A DNA stretch of 64,000 nucleotides, taken from assembly GCF_014191725.1 (NCBI RefSeq), contig NZ_JACHWZ010000005.1:62001-126000 (forward strand). The letters run 5' to 3'. Below are positions 16,825-26,055 of the stretch, piece after piece; position 1 is the stretch's first letter, and each line of letters opens with the position of its first letter. The stretch comes from Microbulbifer rhizosphaerae (lineage in GTDB: Bacteria; Pseudomonadota; Gammaproteobacteria; Pseudomonadales; Cellvibrionaceae). A program made the translations under genes and the position numbers. Below the pieces are notes generated by a model, which saw nothing but the letters and a program-made list of their open reading frames with translations, did no database searches and was not told the origin of the DNA.

Positions 16825-17736
16825 TTAAAAACTGGCCTTCAGCATCAGGGAGGCGAGGGTTTCGCTGTAGTCGGCACTTTCCAGGTCGGAATCGTGGTTG
16901 CCGTATTCCACCTTTCCAACCGCGGAGATTGCCGGGCTGAGTTCTATCTCCCAACGGGTTTCCAGGGTGCTGCGCACGTCGTTGCGAGGGCCGTCAATGG
17001 CGGGGTTGAACGCGGAATAATCCCGCTCCGTACGACGCCAGGCCAGTTGAAACGTGTTATCCCTGCCCCACAGGGAAAACCGGTTGGAGTAACGGCCGCG
17101 AAAACCGAAACCCCGGTAGTCGAACAGATTTGAGTCGGCGTCCTCGTCCTCGAAGCTCAGGCCCAGGGAGAAAAAGCTCGCGGCTTCGTTAAAAAACACG
17201 AACAAGTCCGTATCCACACTATCGGCGGCGGCATCGCGTGCCGGGTTGTCGGAAAACGTTTTATCGCGCTGATTGAGTGCGGCGCGCAGATAAAATCGGT
17301 CGTTCAGCAACTTTCCCGCATACAGGCTGCGCTGTTCCAACTCCAGAAAAGGCTCGCCGGCCAGATCCGCGTTGGCGCGGTGATAACTGCTGCCCAGGGT
17401 TAGCAGGCTGAAATCGTAACTCGCCTCGAAGGACAGGTTGCCCACTGTCTGGTCGAATTCGTCAAACTCCCGGTAGGCTTTGCGGGTGTGTCGATAGCCG
17501 CCTTTCAGGGTAAGTTTTTCCGTGGGATTGAAGCGACCTTCCACGCGAGCGTTCAGGAGGGTGGCCGTATCGGCGACGTTTGCCACGCGGTCCAGTTCCT
17601 GAACCGTAAGATTGTTGTCGTATTCCAGGCCGGCGCTGGCTTCGAAATTGATGTCCGCCTTATCGTCGGCCGCGGCGGTTGTGGCGAGAGCGCAGCAGCA
17701 CAGAGCCAACAACGGGTTTGAAAGTCGAATATTCAT
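16825..17736 (-). CDS. Outer-membrane beta-barrel protein of unknown function
   Basis: 303 residues with a signal peptide (LALCCCALATTAAA), then repeated amphipathic strands of alternating pattern rich in Tyr, Phe, Arg and Asp, such as LKGGYRHTRKAYREFDEFD, ending in ...LMLKASF. The C-terminal Phe is the usual signal for the BAM complex. No Plug or TonB box. It lies convergent to the subtilase and may belong to the same ECF regulon; the small size suggests about 12-16 strands. Confidence 0.75.
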   Translation of the reverse strand: MNIRLSNPLLALCCCALATTAAADDKADINFEASAGLEYDNNLTVQELDRVANVADTATLLNARVEGRFNPTEKLTLKGGYRHTRKAYREFDEFDQTVGNLSFEASYDFSLLTLGSSYHRANADLAGEPFLELEQRSLYAGKLLNDRFYLRAALNQRDKTFSDNPARDAAADSVDTDLFVFFNEAASFFSLGLSFEDEDADSNLFDYRGFGFRGRYSNRFSLWGRDNTFQLAWRRTERDYSAFNPAIDGPRNDVRSTLETRWEIELSPAISAVGKVEYGNHDSDLESADYSETLASLMLKASF

Positions 17737-17828
17737 GATTCTGGCTCCTTCTATCTAATGGTTGGGGCCGTCTTGAAAAGGTCACTTTGGAGTGGGGCCA
17801 CACTGCGGCCCCACGTCCGGGTTGGTGA

Positions 17829-18623
17829 TTACAGGTCGCCCAGCAGACCGGCATCCAGACTTTCCTCGATGCTGCCATTCACGGTTTCCTGCACGGCAGC
17901 GGTGATTTCCCCATCCACCGCGGATTCCACTTGTTCGGCCACCTCGACGTCCACTGCCGCCGCGGTAGTGGCTTCCACGGTTTCGTCGATGCTGCTGGTA
18001 ACCGCCGCACTAACGTCCGCGGCGATATCGGTATTTATTTGGCTCGCCAGATCCCCGACAGCCTCGGCCGAGGCGTCCATCGCGGCAGCGGCTGCTCCTT
18101 CGGTTCGGGCCCGGGCGAGATTGACATTGCTGTTGGCTTTTTCCTTTGTCTCGCCCGCTGCGTTCCTTGTCCTGTCCGCTCCGGCGCGCGCCTTAGTGCC
18201 GACAGCCACCGCCGCGGAATGGGCGTGATTGGCTCCGGCGCGAAGACCGCTTTGTGCCTTGCTGCCCGCTTCCTCCGACTGCCCGGCCGCGGTATCGGCC
18301 GACTTCCTGGCTCCCGTGCCGATTTGGAAAACCGAGTCGCCGCTTCCGCGGAGGGAGCTGCCGTTGGACAGCGATGCATTGCCGCCCGAACTTTGCCCAT
18401 TGGCATTTGCTTCGGTGGACATCTGTGCGCGGGCCTGAGAGTTTTGATTCATTTGAACCTGCGACTCTTCCCCGGTACCCGTGGACACCTCCGACTGCAT
18501 TTGCGCGTCGGCACTGACCTCCGCACTGACACTCGTTCCGCTTTGTGCATAAGTGTTCGCAACCAGGACAAGGCTGGCGGCGGTGATAAGGCTTGCTTCT
18601 AGAATTGATCGATAGAGTTGCAT
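17829..18623 (-). CDS. Exported Ala/Ser/Glu-rich low-complexity protein
   Basis: 264 residues; signal peptide to about residue 26 (VLVANTYAQS). The mature part is biased to Ala, Ser, Gly, Gln and Glu with no aromatic core. It is Gln/Asn-rich first, then Lys/Ala-rich, then an acidic helix-forming end (ESAVDGEITAAVQETVNGS). The last third resembles the acidic repeats of the neighbouring subtilase. I know no family. It may be a surface or matrix protein or a protease substrate; that is inference. It lies about 90 bases upstream of the barrel gene, and the two are probably cotranscribed. Confidence 0.65.
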   Translation of the reverse strand: MQLYRSILEASLITAASLVLVANTYAQSGTSVSAEVSADAQMQSEVSTGTGEESQVQMNQNSQARAQMSTEANANGQSSGGNASLSNGSSLRGSGDSVFQIGTGARKSADTAAGQSEEAGSKAQSGLRAGANHAHSAAVAVGTKARAGADRTRNAAGETKEKANSNVNLARARTEGAAAAAMDASAEAVGDLASQINTDIAADVSAAVTSSIDETVEATTAAAVDVEVAEQVESAVDGEITAAVQETVNGSIEESLDAGLLGDL

Positions 18624-18826
18624 AGCTGAGTCCTCTTGTTGGTTTCACTGAGACGACGGGCGAGTGGGCGATTTATTCCATCGCCGGGTCGATTGTTGCC
18701 AACAAGGGCTCAGACAACTTGAAAGAGCACTGGTAGTTTGCTGAATGGCAGGTTGCCCGGGAGCAAAACTTCTGGACAATAAATCGGCCCGGTTCTCTGA
18801 TTCCTTCTCAGCGAGTACCCGATACC

Positions 18827-19297
18827 ATGCTCCGTCCCGATTACCTGGGCGCCTCCCGTCCGCGACTGATACTGTACCTGCCCCATCGCCCGGATGGCCT
18901 GATGCAGCTCCTGGACGCTCCCACCGCCCAGGTGTTGGTTACAGCCAACTCCAACCACTGGCGCAAGATAGTGACCCTGCTGGCCAAGATCGGGAGCCCG
19001 GTCGCCGATGACTGGCGCCGCTTCCGAGATGAAGATTTGTTCCGGCAGACGGCGCTTTGCTTTGCGCCCAGGCTGAGCGGCATTCCCACCTGGCACTGGA
19101 TCGGTGGCAGGGACAACCTGCAGCGTTTTGAAGGCCTTCACCACCGTGCTCGGCCCTTTGCCGACAGCCCCGATGTTTCCATCGACCCCGACAAACGCCT
19201 GTTGCTGACGCCCTATCCGGACTATCGGCAGCTCAGCAATGCGCTGGTGAACCATATCCGCTCTGCCCTGGATAGCTGCGGCTTCTACGGCAACTGA
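18827..19297 (+). CDS. Hypothetical protein
   Basis: 156 residues, cytoplasmic by composition, opening with a domain around RLILYLPHRPDGLMQLLDA and containing HWRKIVTLLAKIGSP and GIPTWHWIGGRDNLQRF. I do not recognise a family with certainty. It is the most protein-like of the overlapping frames in this stretch. No clear ribosome site. The 203 bases before it (18624-18826) show no feature I can name. Confidence 0.55.
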   Translation: MLRPDYLGASRPRLILYLPHRPDGLMQLLDAPTAQVLVTANSNHWRKIVTLLAKIGSPVADDWRRFRDEDLFRQTALCFAPRLSGIPTWHWIGGRDNLQRFEGLHHRARPFADSPDVSIDPDKRLLLTPYPDYRQLSNALVNHIRSALDSCGFYGN

Positions 19298-19377
19298 GTC
19301 GCCGTCACCAAGGTCGATCGATGCTGACAACTCGGTAGAATGGCGCCCTGGCTCTTACTCATCGCAATGTTCAAACA

Positions 19378-20223
19378 ATGACCCGAACCTATTTCCTCGG
19401 ATGCCCGCAGTGGCAACACCCCGCCTGGAATGCAAGACTTCCGTCTGGCAGGAACCCGCTTGAGCGATACAGCAAGGTGCTTAACTGCGTCGAGGGCAAC
19501 ACCACCTTTTATGCCACTCCCAGCCGCGAGCAGTGCCGGCAGTGGCGTTCACAGGTGCCCGACGATTTCCGCTTCCTGTTCAAGTTTCCGCGCCAGGTCA
19601 CCCACGATCGGTTACTGGCCGGGGCCGGTTCCGAGGTGCAGGCCTTTCTGGAGATTCTCGCCCCGCTCGAGGATGTGTTCGGACCTTTTCTCCTGCAGCT
19701 TCCCGCAGCATTTGGGCCCCAACACCTGGATAACCTGTGGCGATTTATCGATGCGCTGCCCGCGGCCCTGTCCTGCACTGTCGAGATGCGCCACAGCGCT
19801 TTTTTCAGCAAAGGCGAAGCGGAGAGAGCCCTGAACCGCGGCCTGCGGCAGCGGAATATCGCCCGTGTGTGCTTTGACAGCCGCGCCCTCTTCACCGCAG
19901 CGCCGGACAGCGAGGCAACCCGTGACGCCCAGCGCAAAAAGCCCAGGGTCCCGGTACACCTGCTCCCCGTCGACGCGTCCCCGGTGATCCGCTATATCGG
20001 CCATCCCGACCTGGAGGCTAACCGTCCCTTTCTGGCGCCCTGGGTAGAGCGGGTCGGCACCTGGATCGAGGAGGGGCGGCGCCCCTTCGTCTTTATGCAT
20101 ATGCCGGATAAAGGCGATGCCCTCTCCCTGGCTGTGCTCTGGAGCAAGTTGCTGAGCGAGCGTGTGCCGCAGGCGGCTGCCCTGTGCTTCAACGAAAAAC
20201 AGCCCCAGATGGGGCTGTTTTAG
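19378..20223 (+). CDS. DUF72 (YecE-like) protein
   Basis: 281 residues. TIM-barrel-like DUF72 family: FLGCPQWQHPAWNARL at the start, VEGNTTFYATPSREQCRQW and FRFLFKFPRQVTHDRLL, then LLQLPAAFGP and HMPDKGDALSLAVLW at the end. The biochemical role is unproven. The last codons coincide with a perfect terminator hairpin. Reads toward the convergent LuxR-type gene. Confidence 0.87.
   Translation: MTRTYFLGCPQWQHPAWNARLPSGRNPLERYSKVLNCVEGNTTFYATPSREQCRQWRSQVPDDFRFLFKFPRQVTHDRLLAGAGSEVQAFLEILAPLEDVFGPFLLQLPAAFGPQHLDNLWRFIDALPAALSCTVEMRHSAFFSKGEAERALNRGLRQRNIARVCFDSRALFTAAPDSEATRDAQRKKPRVPVHLLPVDASPVIRYIGHPDLEANRPFLAPWVERVGTWIEEGRRPFVFMHMPDKGDALSLAVLWSKLLSERVPQAAALCFNEKQPQMGLF
20197..20220 (+). terminator. 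Intrinsic terminator inside the 3' end of the DUF72 gene
   Basis: AAACAGCCCC and GGGGCTGTTT form a perfect 10-base stem around AGAT, ending in TTT just before the TAG. It is preceded by an A-run, so it can work in both directions between the convergent genes. Confidence 0.75.
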
Positions 20224-20271
20224 AGTCTGTTCAAGTCAGATCAAATCTGAATCTCTACGCTTTATCTCTGA

Positions 20272-21099
20272 TCAGCAAGCTTGTCCAAGCCAGAGGGTCA
20301 TGAGCGCGGCCCGGCTGCTGACATTGAACTTGCGGTATATGCTCATTACATGTTTGTGCACAGTGTCGGGCTTCAGCTCAAGCTTCTCAGCCACCTCTTT
20401 TTCCGCCAAACCTGTCAACAGCAAGTGCAGGACTTTCTTTTCTGACGGTGTCAGCGGGCTGTCTGCAATCAGAAGGCCATGGGCCAGCAATACTTTTCGA
20501 TGAAACCAGGCTAGTGGACGCAGAATGTCCATGGCGATGCTCAGTTCTGTCTGCCCGAAAGGCTGTTGTCCACGCATGCGATTGAAACAGAAATAGACTT
20601 CCGCATCGCGACCGGCCGGCGCCACCACAAAGAGCGTATCGCTGATCTGCTTGTCTGTATATAAGACGTGGTAATGGGCGGTGTCGAAAAATGTCTCGGA
20701 CACATGGTCTCGCATTAACGTGCCGCGGAACTGCCCGGCCTGGCGGATATGATTCAGGGTGCTTTCATCAACCTCATATTTCCCCGCCACCACTTCCTTG
20801 GTGTAGAAATCGTGCTTCGGCCTGTCAGTCGGCAGCTCTTTATAGAAAAAAATGGGCCCGGGCCGCCAGCCGAGCATATAGTCCCGCTCGGGACACAGGT
20901 GCTCCAGGCACACCGCACTCAGCCAGTAACCGTGATCGGCACCGATCAGCGCACTGATTGATTCGAGGAGAAAGTACAGTCCTTCCGAGGACAGCCGAGA
21001 GGCGGGAATTTCGGCCAGATGATCCCAGATCTGCTGTTTGCCATCTTCTGTGGATAAGGTGGATGTCACAGTCCTGCCCCCTGTGTAGATGTTGGTCAT
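20272..21099 (-). CDS. LuxR-type transcriptional regulator
   Basis: 275 residues. The C-terminal helix-turn-helix of LuxR/FixJ type is clear (LTPSEKKVLHLLLTGLAEKE, then LELKPDTVHKHVMSIYRKF). The N-terminal 190 residues show no receiver motif and no recognised autoinducer-binding pattern, so the signal is unknown. GTG at 21069, after AGGGGGCAGGACT, is a possible alternative start. It lies 46 bases upstream of the start of the 916-residue lipoprotein's 3' end, in the same direction, but transcribed after that gene rather than before it. Confidence 0.85.
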   Translation of the reverse strand: MTNIYTGGRTVTSTLSTEDGKQQIWDHLAEIPASRLSSEGLYFLLESISALIGADHGYWLSAVCLEHLCPERDYMLGWRPGPIFFYKELPTDRPKHDFYTKEVVAGKYEVDESTLNHIRQAGQFRGTLMRDHVSETFFDTAHYHVLYTDKQISDTLFVVAPAGRDAEVYFCFNRMRGQQPFGQTELSIAMDILRPLAWFHRKVLLAHGLLIADSPLTPSEKKVLHLLLTGLAEKEVAEKLELKPDTVHKHVMSIYRKFNVSSRAALMTLWLGQAC

Positions 21100-21145
21100 T
21101 CGGTTAGTGGAACCGGCTAATCTATCACAGGGAGCAGGTGGGGAC

Positions 21146-23896
21146 TTACCAATACATTTCGACAGTCATCCGGATTGCGGCATTGGTGATTTCCGCCTGG
21201 ACGCGATTACTGTGTTCGGTATCGATAAAGGTCTCCAGGGACTCAAAGCGGGCACTATTTTCTTCGATAAAGTGGTTGTAAGCGCTCTGGTTCTCGCCGG
21301 CTTCCACCAGATTGGAAACGGATACCACCGTGGCAACTACACCGCCCACAACGATTGCTACAGGTAGCGCCGCCAGGCTGGAGGCGGTACCAACAGCTGC
21401 TGCGATACCCCCGGTGACGGCCACGGCGTGGGGAAGCGCTACGCTCAGTACGGCGGTGGAAGTCACTGCCAGATAAACGTATACCCCCGAAATGACAGCC
21501 GCGCCTCCTGCTGCGGCCCAGGTGGCGAGATCGGCATCGGTTTCAGCAATCGCGCCAGCAAGCACATCGGGAAAGCCCTGCTGCATAAACAGGCAGGCAG
21601 TGCCAACGCAGCTATCCCCAAGCTGTTGGTAGTATTCCTCGACTTTGCGCTCGGCAGTGGCCACGAGTGTTTCACGGCGATCATTGATATGCGCCATGGT
21701 AATGGTGAGCAACCAGAGTTCAGCATGATTCAGGGTGGCCTGTTCTTTCCTGGTCAGTTCCGAAATCAGTTTTTTCATCGCGGTAAACAGCAAGGCACCG
21801 GCCTCCTCATTGCCGTTGCCGGTATCGTGTGCGATTTGCGCCATTATTTCAGGCACCGGCATGCCCGAATCCAGCTGTATGTTGAGGTAATCCCGCAAGG
21901 GAGCAAGTGCTGCATCTTGCGCAGTGTCTGTTTCCAGGGCAACGCTGAAGGCCTGCAGAAATTCGTCCAGGATCTGTTGGCTTGCATTCCCTCTGACGGC
22001 GTCAAGAAACAACTGCTGACTCAGGTTGACCCCGTAGGCGGGTCCAGTGGGAACCTCAATGGTCACGCTGGGCGTATTGTAGGTCAGCTCAATAGGGTTG
22101 GGTTCAAACAGCTGCTCGAGAGGGATTGACAACAATGACGACCAGTCCGGAATTGTAATTGTGGTGCATATGGCTGGCGGCGGGCATATTTCAGCCAGTA
22201 TCTCTCCGGTTGATGCCACCAGTTCCCAGCAGCGCATCAGATGATCGATATCAACCAGTGCAGACTGGTCTGCGCAGACATACTTGCGGTCGACTTCCGG
22301 AGCGGGGTTGATTGAAACACAGGTGTCATCATTGCACTCAACTTCCCACCCGGCTGGCGGGGAGCACAGTGCGGAAGGTACGCCGGTTGCGAAGATACTC
22401 TGGTCGCAAAAATAGGAGAGGAGGTTTTGTTGCGAGGTTTTACTGCCATGCAATTCCAGGTAAACGAATGCGTCTGCATTATTACTGGTCTGAATCGTCA
22501 GGTAGACAGTTCTCGCGTTATTGTTTAAAGCTCGGATCTTGACTCCTGAGGATGCAATCCCCTGCGCTTCTGGACTACCTGTGAAGTCTCCTTCCTCATA
22601 TAGTTCGAGTGAATAGCGCGCTGCCTGCTCCGAGCGAATATTTTGCGCGGCAACAAAATAGTGTAGGTCCTGCATGATATCTGTTTGGGCAGGCACGGTA
22701 AGCGCTAGGTAGCCCCTGACCTCGCCACCGCCGGAAGTGGTCTCATCAAGCAGGAAAGGGCGAGCTTCGTCTGCGGCAAGCTCCTCTAGAGAAATCGGTG
22801 TGGGTGTTGCGGGATTGGTGCTGATCAACGGGGCAATACCAATACTGACCGTGGCCGGCTCTGAGGTGTAACTGCCGTCATTGACCGTGAAAGTGAAACT
22901 GTCTTCGCCACGATAATCAGGATCTGGAACATACACGAGATTTGGAGCCTTGCTCAGCAGCTTGCCGTGCTGTGGCATTGTCACCAGGGCGTAGGTCAGA
23001 TTGTCTTCATCGGGATCTTCACCCGCGAGAATCACTTCGATAGGCCCCTGGTCGGGGTCCATACCAATTCGCTGAGGTATTGCCGTCGGTGCCAGGTTAG
23101 CGCTCACCAGACGCACTCTCAGGGCTTCATGGGGTTCCCTGAGCACGGCCTCACCAGACGGAACATCCAGCGCCCAGGCATGCCATTTGTCGCCGCCGTC
23201 ATTGCTCCAGTACTGCAAACCCGGAGACCCGTCTATTCCGGGGAAAACCGTACTGCCGATATGGTGGACAGCGCCATTGTCGTCTTGGAATACGAGTGTT
23301 GCGAGTTCTGCTCTGCTGGGGACACGCCAATTGCTCTGGCCGCAGAGGGTGTGCATCCGTATGCGCTCGACAGAGGTGCGAGTATTGCAGTCGGAACCAG
23401 TGCTCAAGGTGCCGTCCACATAACATTGCCCCATGCCTTCAGCCTTGTTCAGGGTTTCGCTATCCGGTTGATGCCAGCTAAAACTACTATCCGCGGAATG
23501 CCGGCCTCGGTTGTCGCCAGGCTGTTTGACTTCCCAGGTCAGGCCGGTGGAGGTGTCTTGTACACAGGCCCACTGGCTGCCCTCGGTCTCACTGCCGCTG
23601 TCACTCCAGGCTACAGACTGTATTGCCAGGGGGGCTCCGTCGCTGCCAAGTTTGACCAGGGTGGATGGCTCGGAAGGTGGGGTTTCCTCGTCAACAGGTT
23701 CTTCAATCGGCTCTTCAATGGGATCCTCAACCGGGTCTTCAACCGGGTCGTCAATGGGATCTTCAGCGGGATCGCCGGTCGAGTTGTGTGGTGTTTCATT
23801 CGATGCAAAAGCTCTGGTATCGAGTTCAACCCCGTTGCCGCAGGCAGTCAGAGCCAACACAGATAGCAGCACAACGAAACTGTTGCGAATGAACAT
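21146..23896 (-). CDS. Large lipoprotein with DUF1566 and cadherin-like domains and a hydrophobic C-terminal region
   Basis: 916 residues. Lipobox LTACGN, then an acidic linker of repeated D/E-P units (about 40-75), a DUF1566/Lcl-like domain (CVQDTSTGLTWEVK ... NWRVPSRAELATLVF, to about 275) and a cadherin/tandem-95-type Ig domain (PDPDYRGEDSFTFTVNDGSY). A long unrecognised middle follows. The last part has two Gly/Ala/Val-rich hydrophobic stretches (about 800-870, such as VAVTGGIAAAVGTASSLAAL) and an amphipathic tail. GC is lower than in neighbouring genes. Start chosen at the ATG after GGGGGGAACC. Cell-surface binding or membrane insertion is possible; no function is claimed. Confidence 0.75.
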   Translation of the reverse strand: MFIRNSFVVLLSVLALTACGNGVELDTRAFASNETPHNSTGDPAEDPIDDPVEDPVEDPIEEPIEEPVDEETPPSEPSTLVKLGSDGAPLAIQSVAWSDSGSETEGSQWACVQDTSTGLTWEVKQPGDNRGRHSADSSFSWHQPDSETLNKAEGMGQCYVDGTLSTGSDCNTRTSVERIRMHTLCGQSNWRVPSRAELATLVFQDDNGAVHHIGSTVFPGIDGSPGLQYWSNDGGDKWHAWALDVPSGEAVLREPHEALRVRLVSANLAPTAIPQRIGMDPDQGPIEVILAGEDPDEDNLTYALVTMPQHGKLLSKAPNLVYVPDPDYRGEDSFTFTVNDGSYTSEPATVSIGIAPLISTNPATPTPISLEELAADEARPFLLDETTSGGGEVRGYLALTVPAQTDIMQDLHYFVAAQNIRSEQAARYSLELYEEGDFTGSPEAQGIASSGVKIRALNNNARTVYLTIQTSNNADAFVYLELHGSKTSQQNLLSYFCDQSIFATGVPSALCSPPAGWEVECNDDTCVSINPAPEVDRKYVCADQSALVDIDHLMRCWELVASTGEILAEICPPPAICTTITIPDWSSLLSIPLEQLFEPNPIELTYNTPSVTIEVPTGPAYGVNLSQQLFLDAVRGNASQQILDEFLQAFSVALETDTAQDAALAPLRDYLNIQLDSGMPVPEIMAQIAHDTGNGNEEAGALLFTAMKKLISELTRKEQATLNHAELWLLTITMAHINDRRETLVATAERKVEEYYQQLGDSCVGTACLFMQQGFPDVLAGAIAETDADLATWAAAGGAAVISGVYVYLAVTSTAVLSVALPHAVAVTGGIAAAVGTASSLAALPVAIVVGGVVATVVSVSNLVEAGENQSAYNHFIEENSARFESLETFIDTEHSNRVQAEITNAAIRMTVEMYW

Positions 23897-24003
23897 GGTT
23901 CCCCCCAAGCGTAATAGTCAGTTCTAATTATTCGCCGGGATACTATCTGAATTGAAAATTATTGGTATTCCCCAATCAGGGGGGGGCCGGCTTTCTGGCG
24001 CAT

Positions 24004-24027
24004 AAAAAAGGCCCTTGCGGGCCCTTG
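24004..24027 (-). terminator. Rho-independent terminator of typA
   Basis: On the minus strand a GC-rich hairpin (GGGCCCGCAAGGGCC) is followed by TTTTTT, 15-40 bases after the typA stop. Confidence 0.8.
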
Positions 24028-24044
24028 ATAACGTGGTTGGAGAA

Positions 24045-25853
24045 TTACTTCTTCGCCCGCTTGCGCATATTCTCCTGCAGAACCTTCTTACGCAGGCGGA
24101 TATGGTTCGGCGTCACCTCCACCAGCTCATCGTCTTCGATAAACTCCAGCGCCTGTTCCAGGGTGTGGCGGATCGGCGGGGTCAGGGTGAGGGCCTCGTC
24201 GGTGCCGGCGGCGCGGATGTTGGTGAGCTGCTTGGCCTTGGTGGGGTTTACCACCAGGTCGTTGCCGCGGGAGTGAATGCCCACTATCTGGCCCTCGTAG
24301 ATATCCTCACCGTGGCCCAGGAACAGGCGGCCGCGGTCCTGCAGCGCGTAGAGGGCATAGGCCAGGGTTTTGCCCTTGACCATGGATACCAGCACACCGT
24401 TGATGCGCTTGCCCACCTCGCCCATTTTCACCGGGCCGTAGTGGTCGAAGATACTGGTCATGATGCCGGAGCCGCTGGTCATGGTCAGGAATTGGGAGCG
24501 GAAACCGATCATGCCGCGGGAGGGCACCACAAACGTCAGCCGCACGCGACCCTTGCCGTCCGGTTCCATATTGGTCAGGTCCGCCTTGCGCAGGCCCAAC
24601 TCTTCCATGATCGCGCCCTGGTGCTGTTCCTCGACGTCGATGACCACCTGCTCGTAGGGCTCGTGGATTTCGCCATCGACTTCCTTCTGCACCACCTCTG
24701 GACGGGATACACCGAGTTCGAAACCTTCCCGACGCATGTTTTCGATTAATACGGAGAGATGCAGCTCGCCGCGCCCGGAAACCTTGAATTTGTCCGGGGA
24801 GTCCCCCTGCTCAACCCGCAACGCCACGTTGTGGATCAGTTCCTGGTCCAGGCGCTCCTTGATATTGCGCGAGGTGACGAACTTGCCGTCCTGGCCGGCG
24901 AAGGGAGAGTCGTTGACCTGGAAGGTCATGCTCACGGTGGGTTCGTCCACGGTGAGCGCCGGCAGCATCTCCGGTTTGTCCGGGTCGCACAAGGTGTCGG
25001 AGATATTCAGTTCGCCCATACCGGTGATGCATACGATATCGCCGGCGCTGGCCTGTTCCACTTCCATCCGCTCCAGGCCCAGGTAGCCCATTACCTGGAG
25101 TACCTTGGCCTTGCGGGATTTGCCCTCGCGGTCCAGTACCACCACCTGCTGGTTGGGCTTGAGAGCGCCGCGGGTGATGCGGCCAACGCCGATCACGCCC
25201 ACATAGCTGGAGTAGTCCAGCGCGGAGATCTGCATCTGGAAGGGGCCGTTCAGGTCCACCTGCGGCGGCGCCACCTTGTCCACGATCATCTGGAACAGCG
25301 GGGTCATGTCGTCGGCCAGGTCGGTGTCGTCGAGGCCGGCGATGCCGTTCAGGGCCGAGGCGTAGATCACCGGGAAATCCAGCTGCTCGTCGCTGGCGCC
25401 GAGACTGTCGAAGAGGTCGAACACCTGGTCCATCACCCAGTCCGGGCGCGCGCCGGGGCGATCGATTTTGTTGATCACTACGATCGGGTTCAGGCCCTGC
25501 TCGAAGGCCTTCTGGGTCACGAAGCGGGTCTGGGGCATGGGGCCATCCACCGCGTCCACCAGCAGCAGCACCGAGTCCACCATGGACAGTACCCGCTCCA
25601 CCTCGCCGCCGAAGTCCGCGTGTCCGGGGGTGTCGACGATATTGATGCGGTATTCGTTCCAGCGGATGGCGGTGTTCTTGGCCAGGATGGTGATGCCGCG
25701 CTCGCGCTCCTGGTCGTTGGAATCCATCACCCGCTCGGCGTTCTGGTCGCGGCGGTCCAGGGTTCCGGACTGCTGCAGCAGCTTGTCCACCAGGGTGGTC
25801 TTGCCGTGGTCTACGTGGGCGATGATCGCAATATTGCGCAACTTCTGTATCAC
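24045..25853 (-). CDS. typA: Ribosome-associated GTPase TypA/BipA
   Basis: 602 residues, the usual length. G1 motif AHVDHGKTT at the N-terminus, G3 DTPGHADF, G4 NKIDRPGARPDW, followed by the EF-G-like domains and the BipA-specific C-terminal domain (RGMIGFRSQFLTMTSGSGIM). It assists 50S assembly and growth under stress. Start is GTG at 25853 with AGAGG upstream; the frame continues further but without family similarity. Next to thiI, as in Pseudomonas. Confidence 0.96.
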   Translation of the reverse strand: MIQKLRNIAIIAHVDHGKTTLVDKLLQQSGTLDRRDQNAERVMDSNDQERERGITILAKNTAIRWNEYRINIVDTPGHADFGGEVERVLSMVDSVLLLVDAVDGPMPQTRFVTQKAFEQGLNPIVVINKIDRPGARPDWVMDQVFDLFDSLGASDEQLDFPVIYASALNGIAGLDDTDLADDMTPLFQMIVDKVAPPQVDLNGPFQMQISALDYSSYVGVIGVGRITRGALKPNQQVVVLDREGKSRKAKVLQVMGYLGLERMEVEQASAGDIVCITGMGELNISDTLCDPDKPEMLPALTVDEPTVSMTFQVNDSPFAGQDGKFVTSRNIKERLDQELIHNVALRVEQGDSPDKFKVSGRGELHLSVLIENMRREGFELGVSRPEVVQKEVDGEIHEPYEQVVIDVEEQHQGAIMEELGLRKADLTNMEPDGKGRVRLTFVVPSRGMIGFRSQFLTMTSGSGIMTSIFDHYGPVKMGEVGKRINGVLVSMVKGKTLAYALYALQDRGRLFLGHGEDIYEGQIVGIHSRGNDLVVNPTKAKQLTNIRAAGTDEALTLTPPIRHTLEQALEFIEDDELVEVTPNHIRLRKKVLQENMRKRAKK

Positions 25854-26055
25854 TAGGGGCCTCTGGGGTTTAAGCGTGAAATGGTTTGAGCGGGGGGCCT
25901 GCGGGGTTTTTACAGCGGCTGTCCGGCCAAAGGCGGCGATTATAGGGCCGCAGCGCCACAATTGGGAGCGGGATTTGCGTAATATTTAACCTGCGACCCG
26001 CGTGCGGAGCTTGAGTCACCTGCACTCCAGGGTAAATAGCTCCGCGGCCCCGGGG

